Positions 34,752 through 46,115 of a stretch of 64,000 nt of DNA are shown here, piece after piece (the first letter of the stretch is position 1; each line of letters begins with the position of its first letter). The stretch is taken from contig OX155961.1 in assembly GCA_944548615.1 (NCBI GenBank), forward strand, positions 13,412,804-13,476,803. The letters run 5' to 3'. This stretch comes from Micropterix aruncella (lineage: Eukaryota; Arthropoda; Insecta; Lepidoptera; Micropterigidae). Made by a program: the position numbers and the translations under genes. The notes below the pieces were generated by a model. That model ran no database searches and was not told where the DNA came from. It saw only the letters and a program-made list of their open reading frames with translations.

Positions 34752-35513
34752 TTCCAAGAAATAAAGAGATTTCTACAAACTTTAATTACTGAATTACCTG
34801 GACCATTTCTTGATATTGACCATAGCGGCCTTTAATTTTAGATGTAACGAATATTATTTACTTATTCAGCCCATTTTCCGAAAGTCGTTATTCGTAAAAC
34901 GCTCGGAAGGCAAACTTTGAGCTCCTTAATACAGTAATATCGCTACAACGAAAACCGTATAGTATTTTTTTTTATGTCCGTCATGTATTCTTGATGTACA
35001 CTACGGCTTTATTTTTTCGTTTTTTGACCACATATCCAAGGTATACATTACTTACAATTACACAAAATTAAAAAAAAATCTTCCTGTATCATTCTAATTT
35101 TCTCAGAAATAAAATAAGATTCTTATATAATACTTATACTATATTAAAGTTCACTCTTTTAGCAATACGACATAATATAAATTATTGTCATTAGAAAGGA
35201 GAAAACACTGCAAAAAACAATTAGAAATTGTGTATATATTTGCTTGCGCAAGAGAAGAGCGCTCAGTGCCGCGGTTTTCTCCCAGGGTTGAATAGTTATT
35301 TATTTATTTATTTATTTATTTATCCTATCTTTTATAGTTACATCCAAAAAAAATGCGTTCATTTTTTCAACTCATTTTAAAAGAATACCTACGCTATTTT
35401 GTAATACGGCTCTTAATATATCCTAATTCTTTCTTATAAGCCAAATATTAATCAGAAAAAAACGATGTCTTCGTCGAGCTAGCGAAGCTACTGCTATAGT
35501 TGCTGAAACATCC
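34752..35513. other. Nothing recognised; (TTTA)n at 35,298-35,324
   Basis: AT-rich; the short (TTTA)n tract could be the tail of an antisense LINE remnant. Confidence 0.4.
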
Positions 35514-35731
35514 TATACGAGGTGTTGTCAGATAAACCGACACATTTTTTATAGGATTGGGGATTTGCTAGCTTTTACCTATAGACAATATGTCCTGAAA
35601 GCCACTGTATTTTATTTTTTGTTTTAATTTTTAAATTTTAATATCCGAAATTAGCGTTTAAGTCGTCATAACTTTTTTTGTATGTGGTAGTAATACCACG
35701 AAATAACTTTTGTTGTATTCTGCAATGCATT
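35514..35731 (+). repeat. Left terminal inverted repeat of the 6.9-kb element
   Basis: Pairs with 42,257-42,459 as described for the element. The pairing stops where the family H unit interrupts the right arm, so the original TIR may have been longer. Confidence 0.7.
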
Positions 35732-36771
35732 GTTAAGGCGACGATGTAGGTAAATTTCGAAAATTACATTTTTTGGCAATTTTTGAACAGTCATACTGAA
35801 ATAACTGATGATGTTAGCCAACAAAACAAAAATATCGTAACTCACGGTACCTTTCTTAAGTAGATAGCTATTTCAGATTTTTTTTAAAGTATTGGAAAAT
35901 TGAGGAAAATAATTAAATCTGGGAGCTATACAGGAAATTTTCATTTTAGAGCATTTTTTGAAACGTGCCTCACACTAAACTGCACGATCAAGAAACTCAA
36001 AAATAATACTACGGCATTTTAACAATAGTTGTAAAGACGAATGCTTTCGCATAAATTTAAAAAAATAAGTTTTTCTTGTTAAAAAAAATTATATAAAAAG
36101 TGTAACTTTCATCCATATTCACTGTTAAATATTACTTATTACTGTGTGTTTTTTTTCAAGTTTGTTTTTTTTTACATAAACTATGTACAATAAACTTGTA
36201 GTACTGACGATTATTTTTTTCAAATAAAATATCAGTATATTTTAAAAATAATATTTTGCAGAGCCCGTTTATATTATTTTTGTCATACAATGAGATGAGC
36301 GCGCTCTTCTCGCGACGACGCGCTGGCATTCAAAATGCCGCAAGCGACATTGGGTCAATATGGTTCTTATGTGGGGATCAATTACTGATTCAAATGCCAT
36401 AACAGCCAACCTTTAATAGTGAAATGTTATTGGCTCTTAGAAACGTGGTTCATTTCGGCTTCGAAGGCCGACATATGCGGTTGTGTTCGCGACGCTCTGT
36501 TTCATGACTTATTATTACCAAATTGACATTTCGATGGATCGGAGAGTGAAAGTAAAAAAATATCGGTTTTAGATGGCTATTTCACCGTGTAAATGAAAGA
36601 GGTTTAAAAACATGATAAATCATATGTTGAAAAATAGAAACAATAATAACTAAAATAATATTTATTTATTTTATTTTTTTTTAAATTTACAATATTACTT
36701 TTTTTTAATAAAAAGTGTTCATTTATTTGATAACAATGTTTCTTTATGTATAAAAACAAAAAAAATATATA

Positions 36772-36852
36772 CATATCGGTAGGTTTTGAACCTACGACCG
36801 GTGTGATCTTATGCGAGTTTAAAACAAGTGCGCCACTTCAGCTTGCTTCCTG
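36772..36852 (-). other. tRNA-like sequence, not a functional tRNA
   Basis: On the minus strand GTAGG-TTCAAAA-CCTAC forms a perfect T-arm, preceded by an A-box-like 'aagtggcgcac' and followed by a T-run. The acceptor ends ('ggaagca' and 'cgatatg') do not pair and no clean anticodon arm forms. It is probably a tRNA-derived SINE head or pseudogene. Confidence 0.35.
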
Positions 36853-37091
36853 CGAGTCAAAATGTGTGTATATAAGGGGACAGTAAATAATGCCAATACA
36901 TTTGCGTTAGAGCCATATGACAGAGCTATACACCATGTATAAATATAATATACAATTAGGCTACGATTCTGACCGTTCTAATATAGAAAACCGTCAGATA
37001 GGCAGAATTGTAATTTAAAAAACAAAACGTAGGTATCTACTTTTTAAAAGCTTTTATTCAACTTGTAATGTCTGTGAAAAAAAATCTAAAA

Positions 37092-39452
37092 ATGCGACGA
37101 AATATTACATCAGCAGTAGCTTACAATAAATGTCAAAACTTTTCAATTGATGAGAAAATTGATTGCCTGTATAATGACATTTTGAACGCCCCGATAGATG
37201 CATTTGGAAACCATGATAAATGTAGAAGTTTTTAAAATTGTTTGTCGGAAAATGAAACACTGGATGCAATGAGTTGTTTGATGGGTGACATTATTTGGGA
37301 AAGAATACGTTACATAACAACGTAGGTAGCAATACATGCAAGAAGCCTAATTCATGATGTAGATAGTAATGTTCTCGAAAGGTTTAACGGCATCATTGCA
37401 AAATTTATTGGTGGTAAGAGGACAAATTACATCCAAAAGCAGTCTTACCAAGCGTGATGTAATGCGGCAGTTATATCATTTAATACAAAACAGCCACTGT
37501 CAAGATTACATAAAAAATATATAGGCAAAAGTCCCTATGGCAGGATATCAAAAGTGGAATAAAGAAGACAGAGGCATTTAAGTAAATCCATTCTTTATAA
37601 AAGAAATAAAAGCAGAAAGTTTTTTTGAAAAAAAAACAATAATTCGCATTATGGAGAACATTGCAACCAGCCCGATGTTCCATCAGAAATATTCGAAAAA
37701 AGCAAAGCTCTGTTATTTCAAGAATTGGAAAATAGAAAAATGATCGATTGCGAATTGAAAAACTTACGGTTATTCAAGGTGAAAGCAGCGAGTGGTTGGA
37801 ATTACGAAGAAAAATGGTAACTGCGTCTAACTTTGGCAAAATTGTCAATAGTTAACAACACACAAAATGCGCCAATTTAGTTAAATCCATGACTGAAAAT
37901 GGGATTTGAGCAACGTAGCATCAATTTGCCATGGAAAAGAAAATGAAACAACTGCACTAAAATGAAAAATATGTCTAGAAAAAGTGGAAATTCAGCAATG
38001 TGGATTATTCATTAACCCTAAATTTCCATTTTTGGGAGCTTCTCCAGATGGAATATCTGATGATTATATTTTTGAAGTCAAATTTCCCATTACAGCGCAT
38101 AGAATCTGGTTAACGGAAGCGACAAGAAAAAGAAAAGTGACATTTTGGAAACAGAAAGATGGAAAACTTGAAATCAGCATCAAACATCACTGGTACGTTC
38201 AAGTTCAAGGACAGGTCCATATATAATTTCTTTTTATTTATTTATTTTTTATTTTATTTCTGGAAAAATACAGCGCATACAATATACATACGTGTGCATA
38301 AATGTAGAAAAAAAAGAAAAACATTACGCCTATAATCGTTTATTACACATTTGGATTTCAGCATATTACACTTAAAAAATAATTATAAAATAAACAAAAT
38401 TCATATTAAATATAAAAAATATATAGAAAACCGATGGGAGAGGTAGGGAATTGGAAGTGATTAGGAAGAAGGAGTTAGACGATGATGGTATGTGTATATG
38501 TATATAGATATAAATAAAGATATAGATAGGTCGTATAGTGGATATATAGATACAGATATTTATTGATGTTTATAGGTATTTATAGATATATAATAAATAT
38601 TTATAGATATTTATAAATATTTGTGGTAGCTACTGATATGTTGTATAGAAAGTATATAACTAATTACTATAGGTATTAACAAGCTCGTTAGGTGCAATTG
38701 ATTTGAATAATTCTTTAACGAACGTCGGTTGGTTGAGGTTGAAAATGTCGATGGTGGAGAAACAAGAGCCGTACGTGCATATCAGCCCATAAGCGATGGA
38801 ATGTTTCCCGTAGTTGGTATTGGCACGAGAGACCTCAAACGTGCGTGAATTGCGAATTAATCGCTGAGGAACGAAAAAACGTAAGTTTTCAACAAGGTAT
38901 GAACTATCTGTGGTATTGTGGATAACTTTAAAGAAAGTGTGCTGGAAAGAAACTGTAACTGGAACGATAGATATAACTGGAAAGGAAGTGTGCCTATTTA
39001 CATTTTGGTCTGGTAAAAACGATCTCCTCAAAACCGAATATATACAGACGGATGATTTGATTTGGACAAATGTCATGGAAAAAACTTGTTTGTTTTTATA
39101 TGGACTGTGTATTACCTGAAATTATCGATCCAGGAGTATGAAGGAATATGGATTTAAGGGAGCCTGAATACACTTTGAAAGAAGCAAATAAAAGAAACGA
39201 CACGATAAAACGAAAGAAATCGGTTCCTCTCCCTTGTCCAACGCTTAAGCGGTAGTTAGTTTTCAGTGATTCCATCACAAAGTGAGCAAAGAACTCACAG
39301 AGAATGTACTTGCCAATAACACTCCAAAGCAAAGCACAAGCAATATAGAGCCACCGAAAAGTACACGATATTCCAAATCTGTGCTGAGTACAGATCTAAT
39401 TAATAATGATGAACAGGCTTTTGAAAATGTATTACCATTTGATGAATTTTAA
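37092..39452 (+). pseudogene. TE gene with YqaJ-type exonuclease domain, dead
   Basis: Stitching frames gives recognisable blocks in order. An N-terminal part has 'LYNDILNAPIDAFGNHDKC', a D-x-x-N-x-P-x-x-x-FG-x-H-x-x-C motif, then 'NVLERFNGIIAKFIGGKRTN'. The nuclease part has 'SSEWLELRRKMVTASNFGKI', 'CHGKENETTAL', 'CGLFINPKFPFLGASPDG', 'IFEVKFP' and 'WYVQVQGQV'. After a LINE insertion come 'EVCLFTFWSGKND', 'TNVMEKTCLFLYGLC' and the end 'NVLPFDEF' at 39,452. The D of SPDG and the E-x-K are the metal-binding D...ExK residues of the YqaJ/lambda-exonuclease fold, and they survive. At least six in-frame stops and several frameshifts inactivate the gene. The N-terminal part may be a transposase-like domain (Mutator-type by resemblance); I am less sure of that. 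Confidence 0.75.
38226..38970 (-). mobile_element. jockey/CR1-type LINE 3' fragment inserted in the YqaJ gene
   Basis: The minus-strand frame reads 'FFKVIHNTTDSSYLVENLRF', 'LIRNSRTFEVSRANTNYG', 'IDIFNLNQPTFVKELFK', the C-terminal ORF2 pattern (R-x-x-R-x-F-E-x-P-x-x-R-T-N-Y-G). About 430 bp of 3' UTR ends at the left boundary in 'ataaataaataaaaag'. It falls exactly where the nuclease frame stops (after 'QVQGQVHI') and before it resumes ('TGKEVCLF'). A short ATATAA lies on both sides. Boundaries are uncertain by about 20 bp. Confidence 0.75.
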
Positions 39453-41659
39453 TTACAAAAGTCGGCGCACCACTACAAAGCGACACTGTCAAGGCTACAA
39501 AAAGGAAGTCTCAAATGTACTGCGCAATTTTAAATGTATTTATTCGTCTCTTTACATTTAATATGTATGTATCTACTCAGAAATAACAGACTACTTTGCC
39601 AACCAGAAATGTCTTCATGATTTTTTGTCTTAATGATTTTATATTTTCATTAATAATTATTTATTTTTAATGATGTGTATTTCTTTAAAGTTTACAATGA
39701 TGTGCTTACAGTATCTAAAAATAAATTATATTACTTTTTAATTAAATAATTATTTAATGATAATGTACAAGGCGATGGGTGTCGTTATGTCCTCCTCAAA
39801 GAACTATTATACCGCGAATAAATAGTTCGATACACAATGTTGTTTTTTAATTCGATGCTAAATGTTTTTTCTGCCAAAAAATACTATCAAAAACTGTCAC
39901 TACAACTATAAAAAAAATACTAAAGCTGTATCTCACGGAACATGAATTGCGATTTATGTCATTTAAAAGCCCTTGGAAAACTGTATCCAAAACAGTTAAC
40001 GGCATTTCTCCAATTGTCATCTATCACCATTTAAAATAATTTTAAAATGTCGAAAATTAATTAGTGACAGGTGACTGTTCTTAATACAGTTTTTCAGGGG
40101 CTTTCAAATGACATATCGCAAATGAAATTCTGTAAGATATGGCTTCTGTCAATTTTTGACAGTGATAGTTTGGTTTAACAGTTGACAGCCAAAATCTAAT
40201 GGGCACATTCCAGGGTGATACTATCCCTATGTTCCAAATTTCAACTCAATCGGTTCAACGGCTCGGCAGTTATCGTGAGAGATTACATACAGGCAAACAG
40301 ACATACATTTCTCTGAAAATGGTCTTAATCATCTTGGTGGACCTCAAAATGGACATCTCTATCGTTATCTAAACATTTTTTTCCGCACGATCACAACACC
40401 TTCCCTACCAGTGGCAGCCGGGAAAGTAATATAATGTTCAAGTTTAGATGATGATAAAGCGTAGCCTTCTTCACCAGCGTAGGTACATAACACTTGCATA
40501 ATCCCAAAATATAAATCCCATTGCAATAGTGTATACCTAGTGTGTTTAGTCCAGACATCGATAGCGAGTGAATATCGCTGCGAGATGAGTCAACATAATA
40601 AACACCTGCCCCGTCGCGAGGGGAGGGGGTAAGTAGGCGGGGCTTAAAAACTCAGATACGGTTTATTTTTTAAGTAGTACGTCGCCTTAATGCATGCTAT
40701 AACTACCTTTTTTTTAATCGGTTTAATTATTGTGGATGTTTAGCCCTGACAAACGAGTATCTCTTATTTTGACCAAATACTGAATGTTTTCTATTACATA
40801 TAGCCTACGATTGGAACCGGTATAAACTAGAAAACTTTTCAAAGTAAAGCTAATTTCTAAACAACTTTTAGTTTTCTTAACCCTTCGAGTAGCGGCATAA
40901 TTTGATGGCAGACCGCGGCAATTTATTGGAATTTCTTGCAATATCGCCGCGCTCGACAAAAAGTACTATAACTATGGAACTATCTATAGCAATCATAGAA
41001 AGAATAACTGCGCAATGATCGCATTGAAATTTCGTATGTAGAATATTGAAATCTCATTTTGTAAAACAGTTAGATAATTATGAATAAATATGAGAAAGTC
41101 GAAAAAGTGAAAAAAAACTCGGCATTTCTAACTTGTACTTGTCTTACGGAAAAATACCGAACCCTATTTAGAAATTGTAAATACTATCGTGATCTTTATT
41201 AGATTCTCTGTCAAATGTAATATTTCGTTTTGCTTATTTACATACAAAAATATTTAGATATTAGCTCATAAAAACCAATAAAAATTTTGATGATTTCTCG
41301 AAAAAAAATGATATTTGACAATGGAATTTTACCAGAAATATCCGCGAAATTACGCGCGAAATTATTCTAGCGGCCGTCTAGATGTATGTATGGTAATAAT
41401 GAGATATTTGGTATGGATTTTAGGATGCGTTCGAATTAGAAAATAATATTACTGTGCGCTCCGGGAGCAAGCCGCCAATATTGGTCGTTACGTAGTCAAC
41501 GGTGTTCTGATGTGCAACCAAATTTGGTCGTTACGTAGCCAAAGGGTGAACAATGAATACAGACATTGTCAATTTTCATACATCTAAATATTTTTAAGAT
41601 TTTTCATTTTCCTGAAACTAAATGTATCATATATAACTTATTGAGAATAAAAAAATACG
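39453..41659. other. Internal non-coding part of the 6.9-kb element
   Basis: No further coding blocks recognised. Around 40,200-40,310 there is 'ccaaatttcaactcaatcgg' and 'acaggcaaacagacatac', a retroposon-3'-end-like motif. 'ggtcgttacgtag' is duplicated at 41,484 and 41,527. Confidence 0.4.
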
Positions 41660-42252
41660 TGTGGCACTCGGGGACTGCCACGGTAAAGCTATTGCATAGC
41701 ATTTTTAACAACTTATGCAATTATAATTATTTATTATTTTATTTATTTTATTTTTTCTGATATCAGATAACTGCGCTCTATCGGAAAACGTTGAAATTAT
41801 TCCGAATCATTTGCGGCTGCGGAAGCAAATGATTCGGAATAATTTAAACGTCTTTCGATAGAGCGCCGCGCACGAATTTTTTATTCAATAAAGCAAAAAA
41901 ACCGAATTATTCGAAAAAAATCGTAGATAAAAAGATAGATAATTAAATTATCTTTAAAAAGGTGCAGGTTTCATAATAATACGCCAGATAGTATTTGCGT
42001 AATAGTCGTTTTTGTGTTCGGTTAGACCTAATTTCACAAATTAATTACACTATGTAATATAAACAAAATATAAAATATTCAAGGCTAAGAATATTACGAA
42101 AATGTTCTTGTTTAACATATATTTTTTTCGAATCGTAAGCAGTACTCGTTTAGACGTAATTATCAGTTTAAAATCATTAATTTTCGTTAAGAAATTTCTT
42201 CATTCGGTCGCCGCGCTGGGCTAGGCCCGCGATAAAAGCTATGCAATAGCTT
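41660..42252 (-). mobile_element. Repeat family H, single dispersed copy
   Basis: 593 bp, full length and reversed relative to the 15-18 kb array. It starts 'tgtggcactcggggactgcc' and ends 'gcgataaaagctatgcaat' followed by 'agctt'. The 3' flank in element orientation, 'cgtattttttt', matches the linker used inside the array, so the true 3' end probably includes it. It lies inside the right TIR of the 6.9-kb element and so inserted later. Confidence 0.85.
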
Positions 42253-42256
42253 AAAA

Positions 42257-42459
42257 ATACATTGCAGAATACAAGACAACTTATTTCGTGCTACTGCTAA
42301 CATAAACATAAAAGTTATGATGACTTAACCGCAAAATTTCGGGTAGTAAGAAGAAAAAAAAACGACAATTAGGACATAGGATTTATGGATGAAAGCTAGC
42401 AAATCACCTTCCCAATCCCTCAAAAATTGTGTTGGTTTATCTGCCAAACATCCTGTATA
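42257..42459 (-). repeat. Right terminal inverted repeat of the 6.9-kb element
   Basis: Reverse complement aligns with 35,514-35,731, including 'tcatcataacttttatg' versus 'tcgtcataactttttttg' and 'tattctgcaatg' in both. Confidence 0.7.
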
Positions 42460-42779
42460 TTTATTGCCCTCCGATGCATACCCATCTGATTTCCCCGATC
42501 GATTGAGTACTGCGCAGCTGTGACCTAATTATGCGGCATCGTCCATACCTCGACGGGGCTAGGTTGTCGACTTTGCGCTGCTATAAATAACACCGGTTGA
42601 AGTTTATCACGCCATTTTACCGCTCTTTATTGTCTCTGACATGCGCCAATCGTTACTTCCCTCAATTATCAATTCTCTGTTTATTTTTCCCTATGCAGTT
42701 ATGACATATTTCGTCGATTTATTATTAATAAGTTAAAATTAAAAACAAATTTAAACAAGCTTTTATTAAAATGCTCTGT

Positions 42780-43510
42780 CCAGAGCCAACCCTGGGTGCA
42801 GCAGCCATAGTGGAACTTAGAACGGGCTGTCATGCTATACAGAATTTAATGCTCGTGCTGTTGACCGTTAAGGAGTCATCTCGTTGGAAACTTAGAACGG
42901 GCAATCATAACTGAATGCGTATACAAAATTTAGTTTCTGTGCTGTTGACTGTTGAGTAGTCCCCTCCTCGGTAGCCAACCCTGGGTGCAGCAGCTATATC
43001 ATGGTGAAATTTATAAAAGGCTATCATAATTAAATGCGTATATAAAATTGTGTGCCTGTGCTGTTGACCGATCCTAGGTGTAGTATTCCTATTAGCTTCG
43101 CCGAACAATGCCGTCAGCACCTACTGCATCTTGCCGGCGTAGAAGGTTGCCAAAACGTACTATGGCATTAAACGTACTATGACATTAACTTTTTACTAGA
43201 TGTGTTACTACTAAATAAAAAAAAAAAAAAAAAAAACAGTAGTCCCCTCGTCGGTAGCCAACCCTGGGTGCAGCAGCTATATCATGGTGAAATTTTGAAC
43301 GGGCTATAATAATTAAATGCGTATACAAAATTGTGTGCCTGTGCTGTTGACCCGTGGAAGAGTAGCCTCGTCGGGAGCCGATCCTGTGTAGTATTCCTAT
43401 TAGCTTCGCCGAACAATGCTGTCAGCACCTTCTGCGTGTTGCCGGCGTAGAAGGTTGCCAAAACGTACTATGACATTAAACAGTCTTATACCACATAATA
43501 TAATCAATGG
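42780..43510 (+). repeat. Nested tandem duplications of ~105 and ~260 bp
   Basis: The block 'agccaaccctgggtgcagca' plus 'gaa[at]...aacgggc...atgcgtatacaaaatt' plus 'gtgctgttgac' recurs four times. A larger unit that also includes 'cctattagcttcgccgaaca' occurs twice (about 42,965-43,225 and 43,230-43,475), separated by an A-run. The 'cttcgccgaacaatgc' part and the end at 43,510 are the 3' end of TIR family F. Confidence 0.75.
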
Positions 43511-44007
43511 TATTAGCAATTTGAATCTAATTTAGGCATTTGTCATATGAGACGGTTTGACCGGCCACCACTGTAACTGGCGAATGGACGTCACGTCAAA
43601 ATAAGTCATGGCGAGTGGTCATGGCGAGTCATTGTTATGAAGGCTGCGTTTGTGCTAATATAACGCTGTGTAGATTAAAGAGGAAGATTAGCGATATTTA
43701 CGTAAGACATACAGTTTGTAACTTCGTATAATAATGTGAAGTAGATCAGTATTTTATTTTGATCCTAACGCGATGCCATTCAGATAATTCCAAAATGCGA
43801 AGGATATTAGATATGACACGTTTTATTGATGCTGCTTCGATGGCGATGTCCAAAACGTGCTCTCTGGGAGGGTGGATGGATTAACAGCTGGGATTTTGGA
43901 GCAAATGGAAATATTATTCCCTACAATGATTCATATCTGTAACGATTTCATATCTATGAATTCGACGACTATGCCCTTGTTTTGACATAATAAATACGAC
44001 AAAACGG
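43511..44007. other. Nothing recognised
   Basis: No ORF or repeat of note. Confidence 0.4.
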
Positions 44008-44572
44008 TTTTTTTTATTTAGGTTTAAACAGTCATATACATTTGTGTGAAAATAATACATAATACAAATAGACCTATATTACCATTAATTACTACAAAAC
44101 ATTATAAATAGTAGCAAAGGGAAAATTTCAATCAAAATTACACTAATAACTTATTAAACCAAGCAACGAAACCAACTAATGCAACCAAAAACCAAAAAGT
44201 TTTATTTAAAAACAAATTTAACTATAAGCAAATGCAACAACGAATCGCCTATTTTTTTCCTAAAACTAACCAACTTGTCGGAAAGTATATTGAGGTCATT
44301 CGAAGCTTTATTATAATGTAAACATGCCCGTCTGAAAAAGGTATTTTTCGCATAGTTCGTGTGAAAAGATATAAAATGTTTCTTTTCACACGAGAAGAGG
44401 GAGACCGAGGAATTTTAAAAAGAATTTTGCCCAAAAGGGGTGCAGAATTAATATGGTTATTTAAAATTTTATATAGGAAGATATTGTCTAAGAAGGCACG
44501 TCTTGCATACAAAAAGTGTACTTTGTGTTTTGTCGCTCTTTCTGCATAATCCGTGGACATGTTACCGATCAA
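44008..44572 (-). pseudogene. jockey/CR1-type LINE 3' end
   Basis: The minus-strand frame reads 'FLDNIFLYKILNNHINSAPL', 'LFKIPRSPSSRVKRNILYL' and ends at 44,249. These are the ORF2 C-terminal blocks (R-D-FLYK-L-N-I-LL, F-P-R). The 3' UTR runs to 'cctaaataaaaaaaac' at about 44,008. It is 5' truncated. Confidence 0.7.
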
Positions 44573-44665
44573 GGATTTTACCGCTTGATATTTGTAGCAG
44601 CCGACGTTTCGGTAATGTTACAACGCTGTTGTTTGTTTGATAAACTACGTTGCACATACAATAGA
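44573..44665 (-). repeat. Repeat K, degenerate copy
   Basis: Contains 'ttttaccgcttgatatttgt', 'agcagccgacgtttcgg' and 'acgctgttgt' in the same order as at 53,120-53,210. Also related to 46,020-46,110 (reversed) and to the palindrome at 56,054. Confidence 0.5.
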
Positions 44666-45384
44666 GTACAACTTGGTTAGAGTACATACCGCCAAGGTTA
44701 TTGTAACATTTTGTGACATAGTGGCAAATTAATATACATATGTATAACAAGTGTATTTTTGTATGTAGTGGGCGTAATAAATGTGGACAATTACATAACA
44801 GACTGATACAATCCAGTGGCCAGAATAGACTGCAATGCGTACAGAATAGACTTCATGCTAACAACACTCACTGTATCTCGTTTTGAGTTTTTGCACTCGG
44901 CGATAGGCATTAAGAACATTTTAAAAAGATTGTTACACAGAGGGGAGAGTTAGGGAAGTTCAAAATTTGTATTATTTCTATGGATCTACTGCGTGGAACT
45001 CTTTCCTTGAAATGTCCTTAACGACCGTCGTCGAGTGCCAAGACGCGAAAGGCGGAGCAGTAAGTGTTGTGTGCGCTGCGAAGTTTTAGAATTCGCTCTG
45101 TCAATACATAGTTAACAGCAGTACTTGTCGTCTTGTTACCCTGTAATGTATCACAGCGACTCAACCCTTTGAGGACCATGGGACCTACCTGTCCCATAAG
45201 AAAAAATATTTTATAAATTATCGAATACAAATAACTTATAAATTATATTTTTTCAATGCAATTGAGACCTCTGAATTGGCAAAACAAAACAAATTGTCTA
45301 AAAATATATTGTGTTTTTTTTTAATATTGCAAATGACCAACGAACTCAGGGAATTTCAAATAAATAAATGAAATATTTATTCAT
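44666..45384. other. Nothing recognised
   Basis: Short ORFs only. Confidence 0.4.
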
Positions 45385-45995
45385 GATGAATGTTTTTTTT
45401 ATGAACTAATTAAGCGTAAAAACCCAATAATTTAACTAATGATAACAATAATATTAGTTTAGTTATTAGTGCCATCTATCTCATTTTTTACATTGGCTGA
45501 TTACAGATTACAGATTAGGCATTGCGTGACAGCATTTATCACTTGACACATACTTACCTACGCAAATGAACAATACACGTTATCTCGTAAATGTAATTTT
45601 GTAACGTAAATGTAAAAACTCGTAAATGTAATTTCTGATAGGTTGCATTACAGCCTGTACAAAAACATTCCCCTTTTTATATACTTAGCTGTCGCGCGGC
45701 AGCCCTGACTATCTGGCACCGAGGCGCCTGAGAATCTATGTAGTGGTAGCGTACAGACAACGGGCGCTTGTATGAGTGCAAAATCGGTGCGTACTGTGCA
45801 GATGTTATACTGTTCTTGTTTTACTATAGTTATACCGCGAAAGTCGCTATATTGGACATAATAAGAGTAGGTTAATTATTTTTTGAAACTATGAGTGCTA
45901 TCTACACGTTGCGTTTCGTAGTAAAATCCTAGTTGCTAAATAGTAGTACGACATTAAGCAATCTAATACGCTATGTAATCAGTGCTTGCAGTGTA
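45385..45995 (-). mobile_element. TIR element (family F), copy 3
   Basis: Reversed copy. The start 'gcgtattagattgcttaatg' is at about 45,980 and 'ttactacgaaacgcaacgtg' at about 45,925. The interior block 'tattattgttatcattagtt' is at about 45,450. It has some unique internal sequence and no ORF. Confidence 0.6.
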
Positions 45996-46019
45996 ACAGC
46001 AAATGACAAACGCAGCGCT

Positions 46020-46115
46020 TCAGGTAGTCTGCTACCCTGGACAACGGTGGTTGTTATTTCGCTGAAACGTGGGTTCACGTTAAACTTTACGTGGTAAAAT
46101 CCGTTTTTGTATTAT
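46020..46115 (-). repeat. Repeat K copy
   Basis: Reverse complement contains 'aaaaacggattttaccacgt', 'cgtttcagcgaaataac' and 'accgttgtccagggtagc', equivalent to 53,120-53,200. Confidence 0.5.

Larger units (their letters stand above)
35514..42459 (+). mobile_element. 6.9-kb element with ~200-bp terminal inverted repeats
   Basis: 35,514-35,731 and 42,257-42,459 are inverted repeats with roughly 75-80% identity by eye. Outer ends are TATACGAGGTGTTGTCAGAT and, reversed, TATACAGGATGTTTGGCAGA, continuing 'taaaccgacaca'/'taaaccaacaca', 'gatttgctagcttt', 'catgaaataa'-type blocks and 'gtattctgcaatg'. Between them lies a dead gene with a YqaJ nuclease domain (37,092-39,452). Later insertions are a LINE at 38,226 and a family H unit at 41,660. 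No clear target duplication is seen beyond AT-rich flanks. Long TIRs plus one large gene mean a class II element; the superfamily is not assigned. Confidence 0.65.

Noticed and set aside
36772..36852. Functional tRNA gene
   Set aside because: Good T-arm only; acceptor and anticodon arms do not form.
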